The notes: generated by a model from the sequence alone, not told the origin. Shown: positions 46,638 to 56,039, counted from the first letter of the stretch. The stretch is 64,000 nucleotides of DNA from Paraburkholderia caffeinilytica (GCF_003368325.1 NZ_CP031467.1:2914001-2978000), one strand, 5' to 3'. Made by a program: numbers and translations.

Positions 46638-46668
46638 GAAAAAAAGCCACGGCATGCCGTGGCTTTTC
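46638..46668. terminator. Bidirectional terminator between lgt and the SIMPL gene
   Basis: AGCCACGG-CATG-CCGTGGCT forms an 8-bp stem (46645-46664), flanked by A runs on one side and TTTT on the other. It separates convergent lgt (+) and the SIMPL-domain gene (-). Confidence 0.85.
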
Positions 46669-46698
46669 CATTAACGCGGGACGTCTGGCGCAAACGCG

Positions 46699-47430
46699 TT
46701 ATTTCATCTGCACCGAGCCCGACACGTTGACCGTGACCGTCGACGTGCCGCCCTCGATCGGCACCGGCGCGGATGCCTTCGCATCGGCACTCATTGCGCG
46801 TGCGCTCATCATCATCATGGGACGCGGCATGACGCCGTTGTGCCCGACGTTGACCTCGCGAATCGAATAGCTGTTGTAACCGAACGCCTGCGCCGACGAG
46901 GCGGCTTGCTCGCGGAACGACTTGATGGCTTCGCCGGTGAGCTTCTGCTCCGCGGCACGCTGCGCTTCAGGCGAGAGCGAGAACTGCACGTTGCCGACCT
47001 GCATGGTCGATGCCATCTGACCGGCGAGCTTCGACGCCGCGGCGAAATCGTGCGATTCGAGCACAACTTCGGTACGGCCACGCCATGCGGAAATGCGGCC
47101 GTCACGATCGGTGGACGGGTAGATCGAGAAAGAGCCGGTGCGAGCCGTCACACCGCTCACGCCCTTGGCTTTTTGCAACGCCGCGTCGGCGCGCTGATTC
47201 AGCGTAGCGGTGAGCGCGGACGGATCGCTTGCTTCCTGCTCATAGAACAGCGTGATGTCGACGACGTCTTGCGGCACTTCCGCGCTGGCCTGCGCATTGA
47301 GCGACAGCACGCCCGCGGGCTGATACGGCGCCACACCCTGCGCGCGAGCCATGGCCGGTGTCAGCGCGAGCGCGGCAGGCGCGGCGCACACGAGCGCGAG
47401 AGCGAGTGCACGTGCGGTGTTTTTCGTCAT
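46699..47430 (-). CDS. SIMPL-domain (DUF541) periplasmic protein
   Basis: The 243-residue protein has a signal peptide (cleavage near residue 30, ARAQG) and a SIMPL domain (VLSLNAQASAEVPQDVVDITLFYEQEA; FREQAASSAQAFGYNSYSIREVNVG). Family members are periplasmic or outer-membrane proteins linked to stress protection in some bacteria; here the role is open. The ATG at 47430 is chosen as it begins the signal peptide. It contains a Met-rich stretch PRPMMMMSARAMSA near the C-terminus. Confidence 0.88.
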   Translation of the reverse strand: MTKNTARALALALVCAAPAALALTPAMARAQGVAPYQPAGVLSLNAQASAEVPQDVVDITLFYEQEASDPSALTATLNQRADAALQKAKGVSGVTARTGSFSIYPSTDRDGRISAWRGRTEVVLESHDFAAASKLAGQMASTMQVGNVQFSLSPEAQRAAEQKLTGEAIKSFREQAASSAQAFGYNSYSIREVNVGHNGVMPRPMMMMSARAMSADAKASAPVPIEGGTSTVTVNVSGSVQMK

Positions 47431-47626
47431 TGTTGGACTCCTTGCTTGAACGGGTTGTGCGCGATTGGAGCGAACGCCATGCGATGGCACAACGTTTGCG
47501 AGTCCGTTAGGCGCTTGTAACCTGAGCTTGGTTCCCTAATTTGACGTTTGCTCAACGTTTGCCTTCGGTCGTGCGCCGATCTGAGCATGAGTCAAGCGAC
47601 ACCGGGTCACAGGTGCGCAGGCAACG

Positions 47627-48085
47627 TCAAACAAGACGTTTGGTGATGAAGCGCCACTCGGCTTCGGTCACCGGCGTGATCGACAGGCGGTTGCCTTTGA
47701 CGAGCACGCGCATGTCCTTCAATTCCTCATGCTCGCGCAGCGCGGCAAGCGGAATCAACGGAATCTTCTTTTTGAACACCACATCGACGAGCAGCCAGCG
47801 CGGCGTTTCCTGCGACGACTTCGGGTCGTAGTAGGGGCTCTTCTTGTCGAATTGAGTGGGGTCCGGATACGCGGTGGACGATACCGCCGCGAGCCCCGCA
47901 ATGCCTGGCTCGGGGCAACTCGAGTGATAGAACAGCACACCGTCGCCGACCTGCATCATGTCGCGCATGAAGTTGCGCGCCTGATAGTTGCGCACGCCAG
48001 TCCACGGCAACGTGTGTTGCGGCGCCTCTGCGAGATGGTCGATGCTTGCTTCGTCCGGTTCGGACTTCATTAGCCAGTAGCGCAT
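47627..48085 (-). CDS. EVE-domain protein
   Basis: The 152-residue protein is a single EVE domain, related to the PUA/YTH folds that bind modified bases. It starts MRYWLMKSEPDEASIDHL and contains the conserved WTGVRNYQARNFMRDMMQVGDGVLFYHS. The precise ligand is unknown. Position next to 6S RNA and zapA is common in betaproteobacteria. Confidence 0.9.
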   Translation of the reverse strand: MRYWLMKSEPDEASIDHLAEAPQHTLPWTGVRNYQARNFMRDMMQVGDGVLFYHSSCPEPGIAGLAAVSSTAYPDPTQFDKKSPYYDPKSSQETPRWLLVDVVFKKKIPLIPLAALREHEELKDMRVLVKGNRLSITPVTEAEWRFITKRLV

Positions 48086-48141
48086 GAATCGAATTGAACG
48101 TTAAAGGTTTGAGAATACAGAAGAAAAACCGGGACCAAAAG

Positions 48142-48177
48142 AAAAACGGCACCGAACCGAAGTCCGATGCCGTTTTG
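48142..48177 (-). terminator. Terminator following the 6S RNA
   Basis: AACGGCA / TGCCGTT closes a GC-rich hairpin whose loop contains CGGACTTCGGTTCGG; on the minus strand it is followed by TTTTTC. It is just downstream of the 6S RNA 3' end. Confidence 0.8.
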
Positions 48178-48345
48178 AAGAAGGTCCCCGCCTTAGCCGC
48201 TAGGCCGGCATCCTGAACCGGGGGTTCAGAATTGGTCGCAGTTAGCAGCACTTCGGGTACATCAGACAGAGTGACGCGCACACCCGTGCTACAAATTTCC
48301 ACAACCGTGCACATGGCATTGGTTCAAGGAATATATGACCTTGGC
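48178..48345 (-). ncRNA. ssrS: 6S RNA (SsrS)
   Basis: The 6S RNA mimics an open promoter and sequesters sigma70-RNA polymerase in stationary phase. Read on the minus strand, the 3' half contains AACTGCGACC, then a hairpin CTGAACC-CCC-GGTTCAG, then GCCGGCCTAGCGGCTAAGGC, the same order as E. coli 6S RNA (AACTGCGAC, CTTGAACC..GGTTCAAG). The outer stem AAGGTC / GACCTT (48337-48342 with 48181-48186) closes the molecule. Location just downstream of zapA matches its conserved position. Ends are approximate to a few bases. Confidence 0.87.
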
Positions 48346-48453
48346 GAACCAGGCAGGGAAGTCAAACCGATTGAATTCAAAACGTTTGCACGAATCTTTG
48401 CTCATGCACCTTGTTTGAATCCGCAGCCGATCTCGGGACCGGCTACAAGATAC

Positions 48454-48768
48454 TTACTGCATGCTGTACTGCTGAATCACAGTACCCAGCTGTTCGTTCA
48501 TTTGGTGCATTGTACGCCGGATTTCTTCTGCGGGAAATGCTTCTCCGTGCCGCACGCTGCTTTGCAGCTTAAGCAGTTCCGATGCCAGCGACAGCGCAGC
48601 CATGACAGCAATGCGATCCGTGCCGCGCACGTTGCTGCTATTGCGGATCTTCGACATCTCGGCGTCGACGCGTGCAACCGCTTCAAGCAGCGCGCCTTCG
48701 GTTTCCGGCGAGCAGGCGAGGCGATAGGGCACGCCGAGAATCGATACTTCGATCTGCTTGGTGGTCAT
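48454..48768 (-). CDS. zapA: Cell division protein ZapA
   Basis: The 104-residue protein bundles FtsZ filaments. It begins MTTKQIEVSILGVPYRLACSPETEGALLEAVARVD and continues with a long coiled-coil helix (ASELLKLQSSVRHGEAFPAEEIRRTMHQMNEQL). Its start overlaps the stop of the upstream coiled-coil gene (4 bases). The 6S RNA is immediately downstream. Confidence 0.92.
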   Translation of the reverse strand: MTTKQIEVSILGVPYRLACSPETEGALLEAVARVDAEMSKIRNSSNVRGTDRIAVMAALSLASELLKLQSSVRHGEAFPAEEIRRTMHQMNEQLGTVIQQYSMQ

Positions 48769-49121
48769 GCATTTTCTCCGTGGCGGGTGACGTCGCGCTC
48801 GGCTTCGTCCTCATGCGGCGCGTCCTCGAGCAGATCGAGCTGATTGTCCGGCTCGCTGTGCGCGCGGGCCCGCGGCAGTTTTTCGAGGATCGCATTGAGG
48901 CGCACCTGGGCGTCGTCGATCTTTGCCGACAGCGCGTCGCGTTCCGCCTGCAGCGCATCGCGCTCCTCGCGCATCAACGCGAGTTCCGCGCGCGTGGCCT
49001 CTGCTTCGGCCCGCATTTGAGCGAGCTGATCTTCGAGCGCGAGCCGCGCCTCATTGTGGCGTTGGCTGATCGCGATCAGCTTGCCGATATTCTGGGAAAG
49101 TGTTTCGAGTTCGGTGAGCAT
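48765..49121 (-). CDS. ZapB-like coiled-coil protein
   Basis: The 118-residue protein is almost entirely coiled coil (LEDQLAQMRAEAEATRAELALMREERDALQAERD), with an acidic tail. Small coiled-coil genes directly upstream of zapA are common in proteobacteria and are often annotated ZapB-like or TIGR02449. It probably works with ZapA at the division ring. The 4-base overlap with zapA suggests translational coupling. Confidence 0.82.
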   Translation of the reverse strand: MLTELETLSQNIGKLIAISQRHNEARLALEDQLAQMRAEAEATRAELALMREERDALQAERDALSAKIDDAQVRLNAILEKLPRARAHSEPDNQLDLLEDAPHEDEAERDVTRHGENA

Positions 49122-49676
49122 CTGCTGCGTCCTCTAAAGACATCGCATTTTAGCGCGGAATGTCGCAGGTTCCGACAATTGTCTCGTTTCGAGACGTAAC
49201 AACATCGCTTTGTGCACGCTTTTGTCGCCCCTATGATGAAAAACAACTCACGCATCGGACAATAACCTGCACTTAACAGAACAGTTCGCGCACGGATTAA
49301 CCATTCTTGACGGACCTGAAGGCCGCTCCTAAACTGGCCGCACTCTGGTGCCCGCGCGTGCTTTTCCACAGTGCGCGCAGTTAAACGGGAAGCAGGGCGT
49401 GCCGTTCGCCTGAACGCACCAACCTGCGCTGCCCCCGCAACGGTAAGCGACCGCATGTGTCATGCAGGTCGATCCCGATCGCGTGTTTGAAGCCGAACAC
49501 GCGAGTGTGCCACTGCGCGTCACGCGTGGGAAGGCGGGATCGATGTGTCGCCAGCCCGGATACCGGCCGGAGGGAGAGGCTCGTTCCCGCGCAAACGTAA
49601 AACAACGCGGGCGCCTCGTTACGCATCGGCCCGCGGGGAAGCGGGCCGTGCACGCTATCCACAGGAATGTCATCCC
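49122..49676. other. Leader region of the btuB operon
   Basis: The 555 bases between the ZapB-like gene and btuB contain the cobalamin riboswitch (49345-49570) and a GGCCCGC / GCGGGCC hairpin (49628-49647). The left part (49122-49344) must contain the divergent promoters; I could not fix a -35/-10 pair. No coding sequence is supported. Confidence 0.65.
49345..49570 (+). promoter_or_regulatory. Cobalamin (AdoCbl-type) riboswitch upstream of btuB
   Basis: The conserved elements appear in order: GGTGCC near 49348, TTAAACGGGAAGC at 49381, CTGCCCCCGCAACGGTAA at 49429-49446, GGGAAGGCG near 49528-49536, and the B12 box AGCCCGGATACCGGCC at 49553-49568. It represses the btuB operon when cobalamin is plentiful. 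A GGCCCGC-GGGGAA-GCGGGCC hairpin (49628-49647), about 30 bases before the btuB start, may be part of the expression platform. Confidence 0.93.
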
Positions 49677-51572
49677 ATGCTGTCCCCGATCGCTCGCACG
49701 GCGTTGCTCGCCTTTGCGAGCCTGCCGCTCGTCGCGCATGCGCAAGCTGCTGCGTCTTCGTCGCCGTCTTCCTCTTCCTCGGCCGATGGAGAGGCTGACG
49801 GTTCGTCACCCACGGTGTTGTCGCCTGTTGTCGTTACCGCGGAGCGCGGGCCGCAACCGCTCGCCGATGCGATCCCGCAGACCACGCTGTTCGATCAGCA
49901 GGACATCGCCGATACGACCGCAACCGATTTGCCCGGCCTCCTGCAACTCGCGCCCGGCGCGCAGATTTCGCGCACCGGTGGCCCGGGTTCCACGGCGAGC
50001 CTGTTTCTGCGCGGCGCGTCGTCGACGCAATCGCTTTTGCTGATCGATGGCGTGCGGGTCGATTCGGTGAGTCTCGGCGCGCCGCAACTCGCGCAGATTC
50101 CGCTCGACCAGATCGATCACGTCGAAGTCGTGAATGGCAACGTGTCCGCGTTATACGGGTCCGGCGCAATTGGCGGCGTGGTACAGGTATTCACGAAAGA
50201 CGGCGGCGACCATCCGCCGCGTTTCAATTTTTCGGTGGGCTATGGCAGCTATCACACGCAGACGCAGCAGGCCGGCGTGAACGGCGCGCTGGATCAAGAC
50301 GGCAACACCACCTTCAGCATCTCGCTCGCGCGTTCGAAAGACGACGGTTTCTCTTCGCTCAATCCGTCACAGGCACCCAACGCGAATCCGAACGCGAACG
50401 GCTATCTGAACGAAAGCATCTCGGCTTCGCTGCGTCGCAAGTTCGGCGACAAGTGGGACGCGGGCGTCACGTATTTCCAGTCGAACGGCAATAACAGCTA
50501 CGACAACGCGTATGGTGTGCCGACCGATCTGAACAACCTGTACAGCAAAGTGCGTCAGTTGTCGGTGTTCGCGAACGGCAAGCTGACCGACGGGTGGACC
50601 ACGCACTTCATCGTTTCCGAAGGCGACGACCGCAGCGTGTCGAATGCCAACGGCCTCTACAACGGCCGCTTCGATACGGACAATCGGCAGTACACGTGGC
50701 AGAACGATTTCGCGCTCGCCGCGCAGCAGAAACTGCAGGTCGGCTATGAGCATCTGGATCAGAGTCTCGACTCGGATACGTTTGCCGCGCCCGACCGGCA
50801 TGTGGACTCAGGCTTTGCCGGCTATACGGGGCGTTTTGGGCGCAATCAGATTCAGGCCAACGTGCGGCGCGATCAGTATTCCGATTTCGGCGGAGCGAAC
50901 AGTTACTATCTCGGCTACGGCTTCGACATCACCGAACATTGGAAGGCGACTGCAAGCTATTCGGATTCGTTCCGCGCGCCGAGTTTCGACGATCTGTACT
51001 ATCCGACCAGCGGCAATCCGTCGATCCAGCCGGAGCGCAGCCATTCGATCGAGGCCGCGTTGCAGTACGCATCGAATGTGCTGGGCGTGATGCGTCTTAC
51101 CGCGTTCCAGACGCGTTATTCGAATCTGATCGACTACGAGCAGGTCACGCCCGGCATCTATCTGGCCGAGAACGTCGGCCGTGCGAAAGTGCAGGGACTC
51201 GAAGGATCGTGGAGCGGTCATGTGGGCAAGACGGATGTGCGCGCGTCAGTGACACTGCAAAATCCCGTCGACCTCGATCGCGATACCGATCTCGTGCGGC
51301 GTGCGCGGCACTTCGCGTCGCTGGCGGTGAACCGCGGCATTGCGGGGTGGCGTGTCGGCGGCGAGTGGATCGTCAGCGGCGCCCGTGAAGACAGCAGCGG
51401 CACGCTGGGCGGTTACGGTGTGGTGAATCTGTCGGCGCGCTACGACATCACGAAAGCGTGGTACGTCGCCGCGCAGATCCAGAACCTGTTGAACAAGGAC
51501 TATGAAACGGCCTACTCGTATAACTCGCCGCGGCGCGGTGCATATGTCACGGTCGGTTGGCAGCAGCAGTGA
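49677..51572 (+). CDS. btuB: TonB-dependent outer-membrane cobalamin receptor BtuB
   Basis: The 631-residue protein has a signal peptide (to about residue 23, AHAQA), a Ser-rich spacer, a TonB box-like PVVVTAER and a plug domain (LLLIDGVRVDS; ALYGSGAIGGVVQVFTKDGG). The rest is a 22-strand barrel ending in an aromatic-rich C-terminus, VTVGWQQQ. It imports cobalamin and cobinamide across the outer membrane. The start at 49677 is chosen after an AGGA. The riboswitch just upstream confirms the substrate class. Confidence 0.93.
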   Translation: MLSPIARTALLAFASLPLVAHAQAAASSSPSSSSSADGEADGSSPTVLSPVVVTAERGPQPLADAIPQTTLFDQQDIADTTATDLPGLLQLAPGAQISRTGGPGSTASLFLRGASSTQSLLLIDGVRVDSVSLGAPQLAQIPLDQIDHVEVVNGNVSALYGSGAIGGVVQVFTKDGGDHPPRFNFSVGYGSYHTQTQQAGVNGALDQDGNTTFSISLARSKDDGFSSLNPSQAPNANPNANGYLNESISASLRRKFGDKWDAGVTYFQSNGNNSYDNAYGVPTDLNNLYSKVRQLSVFANGKLTDGWTTHFIVSEGDDRSVSNANGLYNGRFDTDNRQYTWQNDFALAAQQKLQVGYEHLDQSLDSDTFAAPDRHVDSGFAGYTGRFGRNQIQANVRRDQYSDFGGANSYYLGYGFDITEHWKATASYSDSFRAPSFDDLYYPTSGNPSIQPERSHSIEAALQYASNVLGVMRLTAFQTRYSNLIDYEQVTPGIYLAENVGRAKVQGLEGSWSGHVGKTDVRASVTLQNPVDLDRDTDLVRRARHFASLAVNRGIAGWRVGGEWIVSGAREDSSGTLGGYGVVNLSARYDITKAWYVAAQIQNLLNKDYETAYSYNSPRRGAYVTVGWQQQ

Positions 51573-51599
51573 CGACCGTACCTGCATGAGAACGTGCCG

Positions 51600-52655
51600 A
51601 TGAACCGCAGCTCGAGCCCGATGCCCACGACCGCGTTGCGCGTGATGAGCGCGAAGCGCGCGGTCGCGATCTGGCTCGCGCTCGCGGCAATCGCGCTGGC
51701 CGTGCTGATGGCATCGCTTGCGCTGGGCAGCGTTTCGCTCGCGCCTGCGCGCGTGCTGGCGGCGTTGCTGCCGTCGCACGCGTCGCAAGTCGAGTCCGCC
51801 GATCTTGCCGGCGAGATCGTGCGCACGCTGCGTTTGCCGCGCGCGCTGGCGGGCTTCGCATGCGGCGCGTTGCTTGCGCTGGCCGGCGCGTTGCTGCAAG
51901 TGCTGTTGCGCAACCCGTTAGCCGAACCCTACGTATTGGGCGTGTCGGGCGGTGCGGCGACGTTCGCACTGGTCGCGATGATCGCCGGTTGCGCGTGGTG
52001 GATCGTCGACGCCAGCGCGTGCGCCGGCGCCTTCGTGTCGATTCTGCTGGTGCTCGGCCTCGCACGCCGCGAGCTGTGGCGGGGCGAGCCGCAGGACACG
52101 TCGCCGCGTTTGCTGCTGACCGGCGCGGTAATCGCGGCCGGCTGGGGCGCTGTCATCACCTTATTGCTGAACCTCGCGCCGGACAATCGGCTGCGCGGCA
52201 TGCTGTTCTGGCTGACCGGCGATCTGAACGGCGGGGCGATGCCATGGACGGCGCTCGCCGCGCTCGTCGTCGTGCTGGTGGCGATCGTACCCGCTGCGCC
52301 GCGTCTGAACTTGCTGCTGCGAGGCGACGCCGCCGCGCAGGCACTTGGCGTCGCCGTGATGCCGCTGCGCCTGCGCGTGTATCTGGTGGCGTCGCTGGCA
52401 GCGGCCGCGGCGGTGACGACGGCGGGCACGATCGGCTTTGTCGGCCTCGTGGTGCCACATATGCTGCGGCTCGCGTTCGGCAACGATCAGCGCATGCTGC
52501 TGCCGGCTGCGGCGCTCGGCGGCGGTGTCGCGGTGATGGGTGCGGATCTGATCGCGCGTACCGTGATCGCACCGGCGCAATTGCCGGTCGGCGTGATCAC
52601 GTCGATCGTCGGCGTGCCAGTGTTTTTGTGGATGCTGTTGCGCAGGCGCCGATGA
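51600..52655 (+). CDS. btuC: Corrinoid ABC transporter permease BtuC
   Basis: The 351-residue FecCD-family permease has about ten membrane segments. Family motifs are LRLPRALAGFACGALLALAGALLQVLLRNPLAEPYVLG and GTIGFVGLVVPHMLRLAFGNDQR. The ATG at 51600 is used; a GTG two codons upstream at 51594 is also possible. It transports corrinoids across the inner membrane with BtuD and BtuF. It ends overlapping the btuD start. Confidence 0.91.
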   Translation: MNRSSSPMPTTALRVMSAKRAVAIWLALAAIALAVLMASLALGSVSLAPARVLAALLPSHASQVESADLAGEIVRTLRLPRALAGFACGALLALAGALLQVLLRNPLAEPYVLGVSGGAATFALVAMIAGCAWWIVDASACAGAFVSILLVLGLARRELWRGEPQDTSPRLLLTGAVIAAGWGAVITLLLNLAPDNRLRGMLFWLTGDLNGGAMPWTALAALVVVLVAIVPAAPRLNLLLRGDAAAQALGVAVMPLRLRVYLVASLAAAAAVTTAGTIGFVGLVVPHMLRLAFGNDQRMLLPAAALGGGVAVMGADLIARTVIAPAQLPVGVITSIVGVPVFLWMLLRRRR

Positions 52656-53491
52656 TGAACACTCACAACGCCCCGCATTCGGCGCTGAGCGCGCAACGCC
52701 TGACCTTGCGTGCGGGCAGGCGCACCTTGCTCGACGCGTTCACGCACACGTTCTATGCAGGCGAGATCTGGTGTATCGCTGGACCCAACGGCGCGGGTAA
52801 GACGACTTTGCTATCCACGCTCGCCGGCCTCGCGCAACCGTCGGCGGGTCATGTGGAACTGGACGGCGTGCGTCTCGCCGACTGGCAGCCGTTGCCGCTC
52901 GCACAGCGGCGCGCGCTGATGCCGCAAAGCGCCGCGGACGCCTTCAGCGCGAGCGTGCTCGACATCGTGATGCTGAACCGCTTTCCGCATCTGAGCGGCT
53001 GGGGTTGGGACAGTGAAGCCGATCGTGCCGCCGCGCAGGCCGCGCTGGATGTGTTGGGCCTCGCCGCATTCACCGCGCGCGACGTGCTGTCGCTTTCGGG
53101 TGGCGAACGTCAACGCGTCGCTCTCGCGGCCGTGTTGTGCCAGCAAGCGCCGCTGTTGCTGCTCGACGAACCGCTCTCGCATCTGGATTTGCACCACCAG
53201 ATCGACTGTCTAGAAGCGCTGACCGCCTGGACGCACGAGCCTCGGCGTACAGTGATGTTTTCGTGTCACGACCTGAACCTCGCGCGCCGCTTCGCGACGC
53301 ATGCGTTGCTGCTCGACGGCAACGGCGGCGCGTATGCTGGACCGGTGCACGACGTGCTGACGCCTACGCTGACGAGCCGTGCATTCGGCTATCCGTTGAT
53401 TCTGATTCGCGACGGCGAACATGAGGCGCTGATTCCCGCGCCGCGCTCGCGTCACGAATCGCCTGCGGCTCATGACATACCGGCAGGCTAA
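52652..53491 (+). CDS. btuD: Corrinoid ABC transporter ATPase BtuD
   Basis: The 279-residue ATPase has Walker A GPNGAGKTTLLS near residue 39, signature LSGGERQRVALAAVL and Walker B LLLLDEPLSHLDL. The later VMFSCHDLNLARRF carries the H-loop. Its ATG overlaps the btuC stop (ATGA). The last 20 residues overlap the start region of cobT in another frame. Confidence 0.91.
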   Translation: MMNTHNAPHSALSAQRLTLRAGRRTLLDAFTHTFYAGEIWCIAGPNGAGKTTLLSTLAGLAQPSAGHVELDGVRLADWQPLPLAQRRALMPQSAADAFSASVLDIVMLNRFPHLSGWGWDSEADRAAAQAALDVLGLAAFTARDVLSLSGGERQRVALAAVLCQQAPLLLLDEPLSHLDLHHQIDCLEALTAWTHEPRRTVMFSCHDLNLARRFATHALLLDGNGGAYAGPVHDVLTPTLTSRAFGYPLILIRDGEHEALIPAPRSRHESPAAHDIPAG

Positions 53492-53498
53492 GCGCTTT

Positions 53499-54590
53499 AT
53501 GAAAACACTCTCTCTTTTAGACACGTCTATGACTTCTTTGCCAGGTTTGCCGGGATTGACCGAAGTCGAACCGCTCGATCAAACGCTGCGGGCCGAACTG
53601 CAACACATCATCGATACCAAGACCAAGCCGCCTGGCAGTCTTGGGAGGCTGGAAACGCTCGCGCGCCAGATGGGCCTGATCCAGCGTACGACACACCCCA
53701 CGGTCGAACGTCCGGCGATGATCGTATTCGCCGGCGACCACGGTATTGCGCAGGAAGGGGTGAGTCCTTATCCGCAGGCGGTGACCGCGCAAATGGTCGC
53801 CAACTTTTTGGCGGGCGGCGCGGCGATCAATGCCTTGAGCCGCGTGTCCGGTGTCGAACTCGAAGTGGTCAACGCGGGCGTTGCGACGCCGTTGCCGTCC
53901 ACAGACGGTCTCGTCGACATTCCGGTTGCGGCCGGCACGCGCAACTTCGCGCACGAACCCGCGATGACGCACGAGCAGGCGCTTGCCGCGCTGCAGGCGG
54001 GCGCGGCTCGCGTGCGGCATCACGCGGCGCTCGGCACCAATGTGATCGGCTTCGGCGAGATGGGTATTGCGAATACGTCGGCCGCCGCGTGTCTGATGAG
54101 CCGCCTGTGCGGTGTGCCGATCGACGAATGCGTCGGCCGTGGTACGGGTCTCGACAACGCGGGGCTCGCGAAAAAACGCAACGTACTCGCCTCCGCGCTC
54201 GCCCATCAGGCCGATTCCAATGATCCGCTTACGGTGCTCGCCACGTTCGGCGGCTTCGAAATTGCCATGATGACCGGCGCGTTTCTCGCCGCCGCGCAAG
54301 CGCGCATGACGATCCTTGTCGACGGGTTCATCGCGACCTCGGCCTTGCTGGTGGCCGACGCGTTTGCATCGAACGTGCGCGAGTATTGTGTGTTCGCGCA
54401 TGCGTCGAATGAGGCGGGGCATCGGCGCATGCTCGATCATTTCGGCGCAATGCCACTGCTTTCACTCGACATGCGTCTCGGCGAAGGCACGGGTGCGGTA
54501 CTGGCCGTGCCGTTGCTACGCGCGGCCGTGGCGTTCGTCAACGAAATGGCGAGCTTCGAATCGGCCGGTGTCGCGAATCGCGATGCGTGA
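53499..54590 (+). CDS. cobT: Nicotinate-nucleotide-dimethylbenzimidazole phosphoribosyltransferase
   Basis: The 363-residue enzyme activates the lower ligand DMB (or another base) to alpha-ribazole phosphate. Conserved segments are KPPGSLGRLETLARQMG, IVFAGDHGIAQEGVSPYP, GFGEMGIANTSAAA and LGEGTGAVLA with the catalytic glutamate. I chose the ATG at 53499; the in-frame ATG at 53529 is an alternative and a longer one at 53472 overlaps btuD. It is named cobU in the Pseudomonas scheme. Confidence 0.93.
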   Translation: MKTLSLLDTSMTSLPGLPGLTEVEPLDQTLRAELQHIIDTKTKPPGSLGRLETLARQMGLIQRTTHPTVERPAMIVFAGDHGIAQEGVSPYPQAVTAQMVANFLAGGAAINALSRVSGVELEVVNAGVATPLPSTDGLVDIPVAAGTRNFAHEPAMTHEQALAALQAGAARVRHHAALGTNVIGFGEMGIANTSAAACLMSRLCGVPIDECVGRGTGLDNAGLAKKRNVLASALAHQADSNDPLTVLATFGGFEIAMMTGAFLAAAQARMTILVDGFIATSALLVADAFASNVREYCVFAHASNEAGHRRMLDHFGAMPLLSLDMRLGEGTGAVLAVPLLRAAVAFVNEMASFESAGVANRDA

Positions 54591-54653
54591 TCCGTCATAC
54601 GAAGCGCTGCTGCACGGCACGCAGTCATACAGAAGCGTGTGCGCGGCTCACTC

Positions 54654-55430
54654 ATGAATCCGCTCGCTGAACTGCGCTATTTCTTCACGGCGCTTGGCTA
54701 TTTCACGCGCGTGCCTGTGCCGCGCTGGGTCGGCTATGAGCCGCACTATCTGAATGCGGCGGCACGTTATTTCCCGCTCGTCGGTCTATTGGTCGGCGGA
54801 TTGAGCGCGCTGGTTTATCTCGCTGCGTTGCATGTCTTTCCGGCGAGTGTGGCGGTGCTGCTGTCGATGGCGATATCGCTTCTCGTCACCGGCGCCTTTC
54901 ACGAGGACGGACTGGCCGATTGCGTCGATGCGTTCGGTGGCGCCTATATGCGCGAGGACGTGTTGCGCATCATGCATGATTCGCGCATCGGCGCTTTCGG
55001 CGCCATTGCGCTCGTGATTGCGCTGGCACTGAAGTGGCAAACGCTCGCCGCGTTGCCGCCGATGCGCGCCGCAAGTCTGATGATTGCAGCGCATGCCGCG
55101 AGCCGTGTGTTGGCCATCAGCTATCTGGCCACACTCGACTACGTGCGCGCCGAAGGCAAAGCCAAACCGGTTGCGCAACGCTTGAGCGGCCCGGCATTGC
55201 TCTGCGCAGCAGTGTTCGGTTTGCCGCTGTTGCTGTGGCCGAACTTGCTGGAATCGCCGAACTGGCGCTTCGCCTGCGTGACGCTTGCCGTACTGGTGGC
55301 GCTGCGCTTTGCATTGGGCCGCTATTTCGTCAGACGCATTGGTGGCTACACCGGCGATTGCCTCGGCTTCGCGCAACAGATATTTGAACTGAGCATCTAC
55401 CTCGTGGGGCTCGCATGGATATCGTCCTGA
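54654..55430 (+). CDS. cobS: Adenosylcobinamide-GDP ribazoletransferase
   Basis: The 258-residue membrane enzyme joins adenosylcobinamide-GDP and alpha-ribazole (or its phosphate) to make cobalamin. It begins MNPLAELRYFFTALGYFTRVPVPRWVGY and has the acidic signature GAFHEDGLADCVDAFGG that binds Mg. It has about six membrane helices. It overlaps cobC by 16 bases. It is named cobV in the Pseudomonas scheme. Confidence 0.93.
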   Translation: MNPLAELRYFFTALGYFTRVPVPRWVGYEPHYLNAAARYFPLVGLLVGGLSALVYLAALHVFPASVAVLLSMAISLLVTGAFHEDGLADCVDAFGGAYMREDVLRIMHDSRIGAFGAIALVIALALKWQTLAALPPMRAASLMIAAHAASRVLAISYLATLDYVRAEGKAKPVAQRLSGPALLCAAVFGLPLLLWPNLLESPNWRFACVTLAVLVALRFALGRYFVRRIGGYTGDCLGFAQQIFELSIYLVGLAWISS

Positions 55431-56005
55431 TTCGTCATCCTGCTGTCGTGCTCGATTCGGGTGTGTGCTACGGCCACAGCGACGTGGCGCTCGCCGAGGA
55501 CGTCGAGACATCGGCGAGTGCGCTTGCGCTGAAACTGGCAACCTTGCAGATACCGCCGCCACGTGTGCTGATGTCGAGCCCGTTGACGCGTTGCGCGACC
55601 CTGGCCGCCGTCATGGCGAACGATTTTGGTTGCGCGCTCAGTCATGACGATCGTCTGAAGGAAATGAACTTCGGCGATTGGGAGGAGCAGCGTTGGGACG
55701 CGATCGATCGTGAGCTGCTCGATGCCTGGGCGGCTAACTTCGAACACGCGCGTGCGCATGGCGGCGAGAGCGTCGCGCAATTCGTCGCGCGGGTGCGGGC
55801 GTGGTTCGACGCGTTTGCGCAGACGCGCGAGTTGTCGCCTGCGTACGTGGTCACGCATGCCGGCGTCATGCGGGTGATCGCTTCGCTGGTGCTGGAGGTG
55901 CCGCTGGAAAACTGCCTGCGCTGGTCGTTGGAGATGACCGGGATTGTCTGGCTGCGCAGGGATGACGAGGCGCGGAAGTGGTCGTTGGTGAGGTGGAATG
56001 TGTGA
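55415..56005 (+). CDS. cobC: Alpha-ribazole-5'-phosphate phosphatase (histidine phosphatase)
   Basis: The 196-residue protein belongs to the histidine phosphatase superfamily. The catalytic RHP motif is IRHPAVV (R7-H8), and the second arm with MNFGDWEEQRWD and VVTHAGVMRVI completes the site. It probably dephosphorylates alpha-ribazole phosphate or adenosylcobalamin phosphate. It overlaps cobS and closes the plus-strand btu-cob operon. Confidence 0.88.
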   Translation: MDIVLIRHPAVVLDSGVCYGHSDVALAEDVETSASALALKLATLQIPPPRVLMSSPLTRCATLAAVMANDFGCALSHDDRLKEMNFGDWEEQRWDAIDRELLDAWAANFEHARAHGGESVAQFVARVRAWFDAFAQTRELSPAYVVTHAGVMRVIASLVLEVPLENCLRWSLEMTGIVWLRRDDEARKWSLVRWNV

Positions 56006-56039
56006 GGGCGGCTCGGCTTGCGGTATGCGGGCCGGAATT

